Source: CAVTOA01 sp963736285
GTDB taxonomy: Bacteria; Actinomycetota; Actinomycetes; Mycobacteriales; QHCE01
DNA length: 64,000 nt
Assembly: GCA_963736285.1 (NCBI GenBank)
Contig: CAVTOA010000003.1
Coordinates: forward strand, 1,364,001 to 1,428,000
Direction of reading: 5' to 3'
Shown here: positions 25,047 to 34,252 of the stretch, piece by piece
Position numbering within the stretch: the stretch's first letter is position 1
Layout of the letters: each line of letters opens with the position of its first letter
The notes under the pieces: model-generated
Databases searched by the model: none
What the model was told of the DNA's origin: nothing
What the model saw: only the letters and a program-made list of their open reading frames with translations
Made by a program: the position numbers and the translations under genes

Positions 25047-25571
25047 ATGGATGCTTGGGAAGAGCGGGTCGCCGAGGCGTGGGAATCGATTGATGACTAT
25101 GAAGGTCGTGAAGCTGAGTTCCGTGGGTTGATTGACGGTTTGGCGGGGGAGTTGCCTGACGGCGACCCGAACGCCTGGTTTGAGCGGGCTTGTGCGTGGG
25201 ACTCAACCGGACACTCGGATCGTGCGGTGCCGTTGTATCGGTGGGCCCTTGATCACGGGCTTTCCGGATATAGGCGTCGCCGTGCGGTGATCCAGATGTC
25301 GAGTTCGCTGCGCAACATTGGACAGGTCGAGACGGCCGTGATGTTGCTGGAGGCCGAGCGTGGCATCGACCCGGCAATTTTGGACGAGCGGACACGGGCC
25401 CTTGCCGACTCGATCAGCGCGATTCTGGCGCTCTGCTTGATTGACGTCGGCCGCGAACGGGAAGCGGTATCGATTGCGGTGACCGCTCTGGCCAGGCATC
25501 TTCCCCGCTACCAGCGCTCGATGGCCAACTACGCACGCCTACTGATCGACCCCAGCGACGAGCCGCAGTAG
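25047..25571 (+). CDS. tetratricopeptide repeat protein
   Basis: 174 residues of helical pairs: AWFERACAWDSTGHSDRAVP, LYRWALDHG, then SSSLRNIGQVETAVMLLE and ILALCLIDVGREREAVSIAV. This is the pattern of about three TPR units and matches small actinobacterial TPR proteins. A protein-protein interaction role is expected; no partner is apparent in the neighbourhood. Confidence 0.75.
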   Translation: MDAWEERVAEAWESIDDYEGREAEFRGLIDGLAGELPDGDPNAWFERACAWDSTGHSDRAVPLYRWALDHGLSGYRRRRAVIQMSSSLRNIGQVETAVMLLEAERGIDPAILDERTRALADSISAILALCLIDVGREREAVSIAVTALARHLPRYQRSMANYARLLIDPSDEPQ

Positions 25572-25615
25572 GTGCCGGTCAACGTGACCGATGTGTGCTG
25601 CTCACCACTTTGCCT

Positions 25616-26044
25616 TTAGCCGACCCATTCTTCGGTGCTGTCAGCAAAGCGCTGGTGTTTCCAGATGGGCACCCGCGTCTTGATGGCATCGACTGCCTCA
25701 ATGCAGCAGGCGAATGCTTCCTTGCGGTGCGCGGCAGAGACCACGCACACCAGGGCGGTGTCTCCTATGTGGAGTTCGCCTATCCGGTGCGTAGCCGCGA
25801 TGGCAGTGACGGGAAAACGTTGCGCCACGGCGACGATGACTTCTTTCAGGATCTTTTCGATCGCTGGATGAGCCTCGTAATGCAGTGAGATGACCGCGCG
25901 TCCGGCGTCGTGATCGCGAACTACGCCGGCGAAGCTCACGATCGCGCCCGCCCCGGGGTCGCTGACGGAAACCTCATACACCCTCGCGTCGATAGGTTGG
26001 TTGGTGATCTGTGTCTGGACCTTCCGGGCCGGGTCAGCACACAT
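25616..26044 (-). CDS. moaE: molybdopterin synthase large subunit MoaE
   Basis: 142 residues. MoaE with MoaD inserts the dithiolene sulfurs into precursor Z. Visible motifs: FAGVVRDHDAGR, LHYEAHPA, RIGELHIGD, and the catalytic Lys pair region ending RVPIWKHQRF. The ATG at 26044 overlaps the preceding gene's stop by 11 bases and has GAAGG upstream, so coupling is likely; ATG 26080 is an alternative. moaD lies separately at 36763. Confidence 0.92.
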   Translation of the reverse strand: MCADPARKVQTQITNQPIDARVYEVSVSDPGAGAIVSFAGVVRDHDAGRAVISLHYEAHPAIEKILKEVIVAVAQRFPVTAIAATHRIGELHIGDTALVCVVSAAHRKEAFACCIEAVDAIKTRVPIWKHQRFADSTEEWVG

Positions 26045-28484
26045 GGATGCCTTCGTCGCACTCACGTTGATGCTGGTCATTGTGCCGCTGTTCGTATCGA
26101 TGGTCCGAGGTGCCAGATATCTGCGCCACAAGATGTTCGAGCACACCGTCGAGCACCGCTAGCCCGGTGCGTACTCCGCTTGCTGAGCCCGGCAAGTTCA
26201 CGACCAAGGAATTTTTCGCCACGCCAACACAGCCACGGGTGAGAATCGCTGACGCGATGTCGACTTCTCCGCGACGACGCATTGCTTCCGCTATCCCAGG
26301 AATGTGACGATCGAGCAGCGCCTGAGTGATTTCTGGGGTGCGGTCGTCAGGACTGAGACCAGTACCGCCGCTCGTGAGGACCACGTCGGTATTGGAGTTG
26401 ATCGCCTCCCGGAGGGCTGCCTCGACCGGAAGGCCATCAGCGACCACCACCGGTGGGGGCGTAGTGAGCCCGCGCTCGCGTAGCCACGACACGATCACCG
26501 GACCAGTTGTGTCCACATAGGAGCTATTTGCGGCACGGGTAGAGGCAATAATCACCCGCCCCAAGAGCCGTTTTCCGGCCGACTTAACGGGAACGGCCCG
26601 CGAAGGTCGGCCCCTTGAGTCTGAGTCATGGCATGCGGAGTCATGGGATGTGGAGTCACATGGTGCGGAGAGCTGGGATACCTGTTTGGATGCCGAAGTC
26701 TTCTCAGCGGGCCGTTTCGCCGACCGCCACTCGCCGGACTTGCCGCCCTTCTTGTGCCACAACGCAATGGCACGCAGGGTCGCCCCTGGATCGAGAGCCT
26801 TGATCATGTCGTACAGCGTCAGACCTGCCACCGAGACGGCGGTGAGCGCCTCCATCTCCACACCTGTTACCGCGGTGGTCCGTACTGTCGCCGTGATCTC
26901 AACGTGGTTGGGCGCCAGGGTTAGTTCGACCGAGGCACCCGTTAATGGGAGCGGATGGCATAGCGGGATAAGTTCGGCGGTTCGCTTTGTAGCCGCGATA
27001 CCGGCGATCCGGGCGGTGGCGAGCGCATCGCCTTTGGGAAGGTTGGCAGCGCGTAATGCGGCAATGACCTCGGCGGACGTGGTGACGAATGCCCGCGCGG
27101 TAGCTTCCCGCGCCGACGGGGTTTTGGTGGAGACATCTACCATGCGTGCCGAGCCATGACCGTCCACATGGGTTAGTCGTGTTTGGACAGTGGATTGGTG
27201 GACACCAGCGGGTCGCCGCGCTGATAGTTCCCACACTGTCACCTCGGATCCGGCGACCAATGTCGAAACCCCAACAGGGATGTGTATCAGTACGTTTGCC
27301 GAGGCAAGTGCGCTCAGCAAATGAGAGCCTGGCCCGCCCAGCGGCTCCACCACGTCGTTGTCGTACAGGATCCCTCGGCGAAGCTGATGCTTGTCGCTAG
27401 GTGACTCCAGTGTCTGACTTAACCGTCCTCGGGTTTCTCTCCGTCCACACTCGACGTGTCCGGCGGCGGCGCGCAAAACCGGGCGCAGGAACAATTCAAA
27501 CGAGACGAAGGCGCTAGCCGGGTTTCCCGGAAATGCCAGCAGCGGCACGCCGAAGACGCGGCCCACACCCTGCGGGCCGCCTGGTTGCACCGCGACACTG
27601 ACGAACTCGACGTCGTGTCCTGTCAACGCTTCTCGGACCACCTCAAACGCGCCCGCACTAATGCCGCCGGAGGTCAGCACCAAGTCAACCTGGTGTGGGT
27701 CAGCGAGAATGTCGTGCAACGTGTCGAGAAACTCGCTAGCGGAATCGGGTATTAATGGGGCGACCCGCACCTCGGCGCCTTCTTCTCCTAATGCGGCGCA
27801 GAGCAGGGTGGAGTTTGCGTCGTAAATCTGTCCCGCCTCGAGCTGGTTACCAGGTTGGCATAGCTCGGACCCGCTAGAGACAACAAGCACGCGGAGTGGA
27901 CGCAATACCGGGACCCGCGATACGCCCGCCGTGGCGAGCAAGCCCAACGCGCGAGCATCGAGCATGGCACCCGCGCGTAGCAGTGGATCACCCACGCGGA
28001 CGTCACTGCCTTCTGTCCGAATGAAGGTGCCAGCGGCAACACCGTCGACGAAGTCCACATGCGCGGGTAGTGGGCTCGAGGTAAACCTGCCCAGTGAAGT
28101 CTTTTCGACGGCGACGACGGCATCGGCACCTGCCGGGATCGGAGCTCCGGTCATAATCGGCGCGGCGTGGCCTGGTAGCAGCTTGAGTTCCTTACTCTCA
28201 CCTGCCGCAATGGCGTCCATGGTGGGGAGCGTCACCGGATGCGCTGGAGTGGCCGCGGCCAAATCCGCTGAGCGGACCGCGTACCCGTCCATCTGGGAAT
28301 TGTCGAAAGACGGAATGTTTCGGGTAGAGAAAAGATCCTGAGCGAGCCGTCGCGAGCGGGCGGACGATAGCTCTACTTGTTCGATGTCGTCGGAGCCAAT
28401 GTGGTCGTTTCCCTGCGTCGGCACATCAATGAGGTGCTTGAGTAACTGGACGACGGCCTGCTGGTGCTGAGCGACCGAGCGCAT
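26034..28484 (-). CDS. moeA-moaC-mogA: MoeA-MoaC-MogA triple-fusion molybdenum cofactor protein
   Basis: An 816-residue fusion. MoeA (about 1-420; FDNSQMDGYAV, PIMTGAPIPAGADAVV, LTSGGISAGAF, FPGNPASAFV) inserts molybdate. MoaC (about 435-590; THVDGHGSARMVDVS, ELIPLCHPLPLTG, TGVEMEALTAVSVAGLTLYD) makes cyclic pyranopterin phosphate. After a Ser/His/Asp-rich linker of about 40 residues comes MogA/MoaB (about 640-795; VLTSGGTGLSPDDRTPE, NLPGSASGVR), which adenylates molybdopterin. The start at 28484 has GGAAAGG five bases upstream; the in-frame ATG at 28526 would lie only 10 bp from the divergent MTAP start. Three pathway steps are thus joined in one chain. Confidence 0.93.
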   Translation of the reverse strand: MRSVAQHQQAVVQLLKHLIDVPTQGNDHIGSDDIEQVELSSARSRRLAQDLFSTRNIPSFDNSQMDGYAVRSADLAAATPAHPVTLPTMDAIAAGESKELKLLPGHAAPIMTGAPIPAGADAVVAVEKTSLGRFTSSPLPAHVDFVDGVAAGTFIRTEGSDVRVGDPLLRAGAMLDARALGLLATAGVSRVPVLRPLRVLVVSSGSELCQPGNQLEAGQIYDANSTLLCAALGEEGAEVRVAPLIPDSASEFLDTLHDILADPHQVDLVLTSGGISAGAFEVVREALTGHDVEFVSVAVQPGGPQGVGRVFGVPLLAFPGNPASAFVSFELFLRPVLRAAAGHVECGRRETRGRLSQTLESPSDKHQLRRGILYDNDVVEPLGGPGSHLLSALASANVLIHIPVGVSTLVAGSEVTVWELSARRPAGVHQSTVQTRLTHVDGHGSARMVDVSTKTPSAREATARAFVTTSAEVIAALRAANLPKGDALATARIAGIAATKRTAELIPLCHPLPLTGASVELTLAPNHVEITATVRTTAVTGVEMEALTAVSVAGLTLYDMIKALDPGATLRAIALWHKKGGKSGEWRSAKRPAEKTSASKQVSQLSAPCDSTSHDSACHDSDSRGRPSRAVPVKSAGKRLLGRVIIASTRAANSSYVDTTGPVIVSWLRERGLTTPPPVVVADGLPVEAALREAINSNTDVVLTSGGTGLSPDDRTPEITQALLDRHIPGIAEAMRRRGEVDIASAILTRGCVGVAKNSLVVNLPGSASGVRTGLAVLDGVLEHLVAQISGTSDHRYEQRHNDQHQRECDEGIHVC
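26623..26667 (+). repeat. 15-bp tandem repeat in the MoaC-MogA linker
   Basis: Three 15-bp units beginning GAGTCATGGCATGCG, GAGTCATGGGATGTG and GAGTCACATGGTGCG, in frame, encode the Ser/His/Asp/Cys-rich linker. Multiples of 15 bp change linker length without breaking the protein. Confidence 0.75.
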
Positions 28485-28535
28485 GTCGACCTTTCCACTC
28501 TTGGAGATGGCGCCCAGGACTGACATGATCCCAGG

Positions 28536-29372
28536 GTGGATGTGCGGAACGCGACAACACCGATTGGCGTCATTGGCGGCTCAGGACTTTATAAACTATT
28601 CGACGGACCAACCACAACAGTCGATGTGGATACTCCGTATGGTGCGACCTCGAGCCCGATCACAATGGGGCGCTTCGGCGAGCAAGACGTCGCTTTTCTT
28701 ACTCGTCACGGCGCAACCCATACCGTGCCTCCGCACCGCATTAACTATCGCGCCAACGTGTGGGCACTGAAATCACTAGGGGTGCACGCGCTACTGAGCT
28801 TCTCCGCCGTCGGTGGACTCCACTCAGGATGCTCCACTGGCACATTTGTCATCACCGACCAGCTCATCGATCGCACCCACGGGCGAGCGGACACATTTTT
28901 TGACGGCCAGCTCGCCGGCGTGCACCATCTCTCTGCCGCCGAGCCGTTCTGTGGGCATCTTCGTCAGCGTGCGGCGTCCGCTCTGTCCACACTAGACGAA
29001 GACTTCCTCTCCCGTGGAACCGTCGTCGTCATTCAGGGGCCACGTTTTTCCACCACGGCGGAGTCGCGGTGGTTTCGCGCCATTGGCGGCGACACCATCA
29101 ATATGACTCAATATCCTGAGGTGACGCTCGCGGCCGAGCTCAATATGGGCACGGTCAATTTGTCTTTTGTCACCGATTCTGACGCGGGCGACCACACCAC
29201 CGGCACCCCGCCGGTAGAGGGCGCACTGGTGTTGGAACGGATCGCGCGGGCACAGCCACGCATTCAGGCGGCGATCGCGGCGGTGGTGTCCTCGATCGGC
29301 AGTGACTACCAGCCGACTCCTCGCCTGCCTTGCGAAGCCGTCACGGCCATCATGAGCCAGAAGGTGAGCTGA
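28536..29372 (+). CDS. S-methyl-5'-thioadenosine phosphorylase family protein (MTAP/PNP)
   Basis: 278 residues. Nucleoside phosphorylase fold of the MTAP type: IGVIGGSGLY, RHGATHTVPPHRINYRANVW, QGPRFSTTAESRWF, NMTQYPEVTLAAELNM and TDSDAGDH. It splits MTA (or a related nucleoside) with phosphate in methionine salvage. The GTG at 28536 or the GTG at 28542 could be the start. It is the Rv0535-like gene, followed four bases later by the epimerase. Confidence 0.88.
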   Translation: MDVRNATTPIGVIGGSGLYKLFDGPTTTVDVDTPYGATSSPITMGRFGEQDVAFLTRHGATHTVPPHRINYRANVWALKSLGVHALLSFSAVGGLHSGCSTGTFVITDQLIDRTHGRADTFFDGQLAGVHHLSAAEPFCGHLRQRAASALSTLDEDFLSRGTVVVIQGPRFSTTAESRWFRAIGGDTINMTQYPEVTLAAELNMGTVNLSFVTDSDAGDHTTGTPPVEGALVLERIARAQPRIQAAIAAVVSSIGSDYQPTPRLPCEAVTAIMSQKVS

Positions 29373-29375
29373 ACT

Positions 29376-30431
29376 ATGCGGCTTCTGGTGACGGGTGGCG
29401 CTGGATTCATCGGCTCACACATCGTTGAGGCCGCAATCGAAGCGGGGTATGACGTCAGAGTTCTCGACGCTTTGCTGCCGGCCGTTCATCCCGCGGGGGC
29501 AGCGGTCATACCCACCGGAGCAGAATTCATTCGGGGTGACGTCAGCGACCTGACGGTCATAAGCGGCGCACTGGACGGCGTCGATGTGGTTTGCCATCAG
29601 GCGGCGATGGTGGGGCTTGGCGTCGACTTCGGTGATACACCCGACTACGTCCGCCATAATGACTTGGCCACCGCAAGTCTGCTGGCAGCAATGACCAGCA
29701 AAGGGATTAGCCAACTGGTTCTGGCATCTTCGATGGTGGTCTATGGCGAAGGCGCCTACAGCAGTCCGGGGATCGGACCCGTGCGTCCAGCGGCGCGCGC
29801 CATCGCAGACCTGGATGCCCGCCGTTTTGAGCCCTACTGTCCTCATTCTGGAGCGGCGTTGCGTCCAGAGCTGGTTACCGAAGATGTCGAGCTCGACCCG
29901 CGCAACGTCTATGCGGCGACCAAAGTCGCCCAAGAGCACCTCTCCCGCGCCTGGGCCCGCACTGCGGGCGGTCGAGTAGCCGCTTTGCGCTACCACAACG
30001 TGTACGGTCCGCGCATGCCGAAAAACACGCCATACGCTGGGGTAGCGGCGATGTTTCGCTCAGCCCTAGCTCGCGGCGAGGCACCGGAGGTCTTCGAAGA
30101 TGGCCACCAACGGCGCGACTTCGTTCATGTCACGGACGTCGCCTCCGCCAACATTGCCGCACTGCGGTGGGCGAAGGAGCCTGAGGCCGGTAACTGGCGC
30201 GCATTCAACGTGGGTAGCGGGCACATACATACCATCGGCGACGTGGCCCAAGCGCTGAGCGAAGCATCATCGGGCCCAGAACCCGTAATGAGTGGGCGTT
30301 ATCGGCTGGGCGATGTCCGTCACATCACTGCTTCATCCGAGCGGCTGCGCGCAGAGCTCGGCTGGGTGCCCGCCGTCGACTTCGAGCGCGGCATGCGGGA
30401 GTTTGCCTTGGCCCCACAGCGTGGCGACTAG
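29376..30431 (+). CDS. NAD-dependent nucleotide-sugar epimerase/dehydratase
   Basis: 351 residues, extended SDR. NAD motif TGGAGFIGSHI at the N-terminus, catalytic YAATK, LRYHNVYGPRMP and VHVTDVASANIAAL. The region YCPHSGAALRPELVTEDVEL with several Cys/His is an insertion seen in a subfamily. It is the galE3-like gene (Rv0536) of the mycobacterial cluster. The sugar substrate cannot be told from sequence. Confidence 0.88.
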   Translation: MRLLVTGGAGFIGSHIVEAAIEAGYDVRVLDALLPAVHPAGAAVIPTGAEFIRGDVSDLTVISGALDGVDVVCHQAAMVGLGVDFGDTPDYVRHNDLATASLLAAMTSKGISQLVLASSMVVYGEGAYSSPGIGPVRPAARAIADLDARRFEPYCPHSGAALRPELVTEDVELDPRNVYAATKVAQEHLSRAWARTAGGRVAALRYHNVYGPRMPKNTPYAGVAAMFRSALARGEAPEVFEDGHQRRDFVHVTDVASANIAALRWAKEPEAGNWRAFNVGSGHIHTIGDVAQALSEASSGPEPVMSGRYRLGDVRHITASSERLRAELGWVPAVDFERGMREFALAPQRGD

Positions 30432-30509
30432 CGGAGGTCTACCCGAAGCCGCGAATTTGATGACCACCGCATCTGACCATTCATCCCAAATAGGTCATAG
30501 AGTCGCTGG

Positions 30510-31271
30510 GTGACTGAGCCTGATTCTTTGCCGGACTCAACCGCTTCGAGCAGCAATCCACTCGTTGACGTGGTGTTTCCCTGTCTCAACGAGGCTGCCG
30601 CGCTCCCATGGGTACTCACTCAATTGCCCCACCGGTATAAGGCACTCGTGGTAGACAACGGCTCCACCGACGGCTCGGCGCGTATCGCCTATGAGCTTGG
30701 TGCCACGGTCGTCGCGGAGCCGCAACGAGGTTTCGGTGCAGCGGCACACGCGGGTCTGCTAGCGGCTACCGCGCCCCTGGTGGCGTTCTGCGATTGCGAT
30801 GCGTCGATGGACCCCGCACAGCTTCCCGCTCTCGCCGCACGCGTGCGCGCTGGAGACGCAGATCTTGTGCTAGGCCGGAGGCGGCCCACGACGTGGCGAT
30901 CCTGGCCGCCCCATGCGCGTCTGGCCAATTGGATCCTTGCTCGCCGGCTTCGTGCGCTCACAGGTGTGGGCGTCCACGATCTCGGTCCGATGCGGGTCGG
31001 TCGGCGCGATGCGCTCCTCGCACTCGCGCTCACCGACCGTCGCAGTGGATATCCGTTGGAGATGTTCCTCAAGGCCGCAACCGCTGGTTGGAGGATCGCA
31101 GAGACTCCCATTGCTTACTCACCGCGCCACGGAAAGTCGAAGGTCACCGGGACATTGCGCGGCACCGTCGAAGCAATTCACGACATGTCAGCCCTGCTCG
31201 CCGCTGCTCGCCAGGACGGACGTTCTGATGCTGAGCCCGCTCGCCGGGAGCCCACATGTCCCACCAGCTGA
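30510..31271 (+). CDS. family 2 glycosyltransferase
   Basis: 253 residues, GT-A fold: VDVVFPCLNEAAALPWVL, VVDNGSTDGS, the DxD-type metal site in FCDCDASMD and the acceptor region GVHDLGPMRVGRR. No membrane helices. Rv0539-like. It overlaps the next gene by 16 bp. Likely uses a polyprenyl-phosphate acceptor, by analogy with the family. Confidence 0.88.
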   Translation: MTEPDSLPDSTASSSNPLVDVVFPCLNEAAALPWVLTQLPHRYKALVVDNGSTDGSARIAYELGATVVAEPQRGFGAAAHAGLLAATAPLVAFCDCDASMDPAQLPALAARVRAGDADLVLGRRRPTTWRSWPPHARLANWILARRLRALTGVGVHDLGPMRVGRRDALLALALTDRRSGYPLEMFLKAATAGWRIAETPIAYSPRHGKSKVTGTLRGTVEAIHDMSALLAAARQDGRSDAEPARREPTCPTS

Positions 31272-31939
31272 CGGTGGTAGTCATTGCGAAAGAATGCCGA
31301 CCCGGCAAGGTAAAAACGCGACTATGCCCACCGTTGTCGCACCTTGACGCCGCTCGTCTCGCCGCTGCGAGCTTGCGCGACACTTTGCGCGTGGCAAGTG
31401 CTTTGCCGGCGACGCGCCGCGTGCTCGCCTTTGATGGCACGCCCCCTACCGAGGCCGACGGATTCGAGGTCATCGTGCAGGTTCCGGGCGGCCTAGACGA
31501 GCGACTTGCCGCGACCTTCGCACAATGTCACGGCCCCACACTGCTGCTCGGCATGGACACCCCGCAGATAGGGGTGGCATCGCTCGGCCCCGTCCTCAAC
31601 GATCAGGCGTGGCAGCGGGTTGACGCCTGGTTTGGACCCGCGCGTGATGGAGGGTTCTGGGCGCTCGCTCTTGCTGAGCCAACACCCGCGCTGTTGCGCG
31701 GGGTGCCTATGTCGCGGCCAGACACTGGGCGAATCCAGCGAGCAAAGTTGCGGGCCGCTGGTCTACGGGTAGCTGAGCTCCCGGAGCTACGCGACGTCGA
31801 CACGATTGAGGATGTGTACGAAGTTGCCCAGGCCGCACCGGGCACCGAGTTCGCACGAACTATGGCCCGCATCCTGACTCATACGTCGGTACAAAGCTCG
31901 CCAATTCCCCTCATGGACGTTGAGCGAGGTCAGATATGA
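31256..31939 (+). CDS. DUF2064 / TIGR04282 glycosyltransferase-like protein
   Basis: 227 residues. VVVIAKECRPGKVKTRLCPP is the nucleotide-binding start shared with MobA/CofC-like nucleotidyltransferases; LLLGMDTPQIGV and FGPARDGGFWALAL complete the fold. Rv0540-like, and normally adjacent to the family 2 glycosyltransferase. Overlaps the methyltransferase by four bases. Confidence 0.85.
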   Translation: MSHQLTVVVIAKECRPGKVKTRLCPPLSHLDAARLAAASLRDTLRVASALPATRRVLAFDGTPPTEADGFEVIVQVPGGLDERLAATFAQCHGPTLLLGMDTPQIGVASLGPVLNDQAWQRVDAWFGPARDGGFWALALAEPTPALLRGVPMSRPDTGRIQRAKLRAAGLRVAELPELRDVDTIEDVYEVAQAAPGTEFARTMARILTHTSVQSSPIPLMDVERGQI

Positions 31940-32580
31940 GCCAATCGGTGGACACCCCCACCGATCCCTATGGCGAGGCGATTGCGCAGGGGCGTGATGG
32001 TCTTTATCTGCAGCCCGACAATGCACCTGCTGTTCCGCTGGCGGTGTCCCGCTGGTGCCGACCCGCGGATCATGTCGACCATTCGGTGCTCGATAGGTCT
32101 GTAGGACCAGTACTGGATGTGGGATGCGGACCAGGGCGGCTGACGGCTGCACTAGCCGCACAAGGAAAACCGGCACTCGGCGTCGATGTCGCTCCTGAGG
32201 CAATTAGCCATGCGCTCAGCCTGGGCGCTCCGGCTCTCTGCCAGTCAGTATTTGAACCGCTGCCCGCAGAGGGAAATTGGCTCACCGTGTTGCTCATTGA
32301 CGGCAATGTCGGCATCGGTGGCGATCCTTCGTTTCTTCTGCGTCGATGTCTGGAGCTATGTAATTCGAGCGGGCGAATTTTGGTGGAGGTAGAGGTCGAC
32401 GACACCGTTGACCTGGCCTACACAGCACATCTGTTCGACAACCAGGGCCGCCGCAGCGGTGACTTTCCCTGGGCGCAGGTCGGTACGGGGGCTCTGCTCA
32501 CGCACGCATCAACGGTGGGGCTACGGCTCCTCGAACGCTGGTACATTGGCCCCCGCGTTTTCTGCGACCTTCGCCTATAG
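31936..32580 (+). CDS. class I SAM-dependent methyltransferase
   Basis: 214 residues. SAM motif VLDVGCGPGRLTAALAAQGK and acidic motif LGVDVAP; a post-I loop LTVLLIDGNVGIGGDP. Last gene of the plus-strand run beginning with MTAP; it ends 18 bp from a convergent gene. Substrate unknown, perhaps a glycolipid built by the neighbours. Confidence 0.85.
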   Translation: MSQSVDTPTDPYGEAIAQGRDGLYLQPDNAPAVPLAVSRWCRPADHVDHSVLDRSVGPVLDVGCGPGRLTAALAAQGKPALGVDVAPEAISHALSLGAPALCQSVFEPLPAEGNWLTVLLIDGNVGIGGDPSFLLRRCLELCNSSGRILVEVEVDDTVDLAYTAHLFDNQGRRSGDFPWAQVGTGALLTHASTVGLRLLERWYIGPRVFCDLRL

Positions 32581-32597
32581 CCGCGAGCTGCCCAGAT

Positions 32598-33038
32598 TTA
32601 CGCGCGTGACTTTGACCGTGACTGGCGACGCGTAAGCCACCAGCCAGCCGCCGCTCCGCAGCCGGAAACCACGGCAATCGCCAGCCACAGCCACAGTAGG
32701 TTTTGCCGGTAAGGCAAGAACAGCAAAGTGGGGTTCTGGCGCACATCGCGGCGGTGTATCACCGGGAGCGCCAACAACGTCAGAACTCCCCCTACCGCAA
32801 AGCCACCTACGATGATGCGCGCCGACACCGCCGGAAGCCGACGAGTAAGCCACCAGAGTGCGGCACCGATAAGTATCACTACCGGCACCAACACCAGGTC
32901 ATGCAGCAGATTGGCGCCGAGCAACCAGCCCACCAGCTCCAGCAGCAACTTCCTGGTCATATTTCGGTATAGCCCAACGGCACCGATTCCTATGAGGACA
33001 ATCCCGGCTGTGATCAGCGCAATCCGAGAGGGTTTCAC
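32598..33038 (-). CDS. small membrane protein of the molybdoenzyme operon
   Basis: 146 residues with four hydrophobic segments (about 6-22, 33-59, 71-90, 109-133). The GTG at 33038 overlaps the stop of the molybdoenzyme gene (GTGA) and is preferred to the upstream frame extension. Coupled to the molybdoenzyme, so it may be its membrane partner. Confidence 0.65.
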   Translation of the reverse strand: MKPSRIALITAGIVLIGIGAVGLYRNMTRKLLLELVGWLLGANLLHDLVLVPVVILIGAALWWLTRRLPAVSARIIVGGFAVGGVLTLLALPVIHRRDVRQNPTLLFLPYRQNLLWLWLAIAVVSGCGAAAGWWLTRRQSRSKSRA

Positions 33039-34252
33039 CGCATCACCTCTATCCGGTGCACCCATTTGGTCTGTAACACCCCGGGTCGGCCGGGCGCGAT
33101 GACCCTCGCCGGATACCCATGTTCAATGTGGAGAACGCCACCGTTGAGCCGCAGCGCCAATAGCGTCAGGTCGTCTCGGGCATATTCGTGTCCCATTTCG
33201 CTGACACCAAAAGAGCCCGCTTGCTGCAACGAGACGATGCGCAGCGTCGCGGAATGAGGAGCTCCAGCACGGTCCATGAGGTCACGAACGCGCACGCCGC
33301 CCCAGTGAGCGCTCTGACTCCAGCCGTCGACGCACGAGATGGGAAGCACGACCTCATGCTGCGGCAACGAGTTCAATTCGGCCAGCGTGAAAGAAAGCTT
33401 TTTGGGGCCGTCGATCCGCAGTGTCCAATCTGGTGACCTCGCCACGTCAAGCACCTGCGCTTCTGCTGCCGTGCGAGTGATCGGCAGCCCCTGCGGACCC
33501 ACATGCGGCTTGCGGGGTCCCAGCAAAACCAGTTTGCCCAATGGCGTGAGCGACTGGCCCACCGTCGTCACCGTAACGGCGCCCACTGCCACGCCCACCG
33601 CAGTGAGGAATCCGCGTCGAGACCAACCCGTTGCATCCGAAGCCACGATATTGGGCTTGGGCAGCGGGCGTTTCCGGCGCCAGTTTTCGGCGATGAGGGG
33701 CAGCTTGGCCGCGATGTGGATCATCAACGAACCAATGATGATCCATGCCAGAAAGAAATGCGTCGGCCTAAAGGAAAACGGCCAGGGATACCACTGCATG
33801 GTGTTGAGCAGCCCCATAAATAGCTGCAACAACGCGGCAGAGATAAGGACAGCGATCGAGAGGCGTTCCAACCCGTGGGCCAGCGAGCGCAGTGGTGGCC
33901 ACTCAAACAGCGTGGGGTACACCGTCCACAGTTTTGCGAGCAGCAATGGAATGGCCGCGATTCCGGTGGCGATATGCACGCCCTGAGTCAGCCGATACAG
34001 CCAGATGGGCCTGGTGAGGAACACCATCCATGACGACGGATTTTGCAGGTAGTGACTGTAGAGGCCGGTAAGAAAGCAGACGACGAGACACAGCCCGACG
34101 AGTCGACCCACCACAGTGGCGGTGCGAGGGCTGTGCACCGATGAGCGAAATGCTCCTGGTCGAAACGGGGAAAGCCGACTACCGAGGATGACCTTCTCTG
34201 CCTTTTCCGCGCCTTTGGTGGTGACGGTACGAAGACGCGATGGCCATCTCAT
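33035..34252 (-). CDS. membrane-anchored molybdopterin oxidoreductase (sulfite-oxidase fold) with internal Tat motif
   Basis: 405 residues. The first half has four membrane helices with His residues (YSHYLQNP, GVHIATGIAAIP, LAHGLERLS, FLAWIIIGSLMIHIAA) resembling a di-haem cytochrome b. After residue 210 comes a perfect twin-arginine motif, SRRGFLTAVGVAVG, heading a fifth helix. The C-terminal sulfite-oxidase-fold domain has the molybdenum-ligand Cys in LPISCVDGWSQ and HIEHGYPARVIAPGRPG. Such 'dual Sec-Tat' topology is known for some actinobacterial proteins. It overlaps moeZ (TAATG) upstream and a small membrane gene downstream. Confidence 0.88.
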   Translation of the reverse strand: MRWPSRLRTVTTKGAEKAEKVILGSRLSPFRPGAFRSSVHSPRTATVVGRLVGLCLVVCFLTGLYSHYLQNPSSWMVFLTRPIWLYRLTQGVHIATGIAAIPLLLAKLWTVYPTLFEWPPLRSLAHGLERLSIAVLISAALLQLFMGLLNTMQWYPWPFSFRPTHFFLAWIIIGSLMIHIAAKLPLIAENWRRKRPLPKPNIVASDATGWSRRGFLTAVGVAVGAVTVTTVGQSLTPLGKLVLLGPRKPHVGPQGLPITRTAAEAQVLDVARSPDWTLRIDGPKKLSFTLAELNSLPQHEVVLPISCVDGWSQSAHWGGVRVRDLMDRAGAPHSATLRIVSLQQAGSFGVSEMGHEYARDDLTLLALRLNGGVLHIEHGYPARVIAPGRPGVLQTKWVHRIEVMR

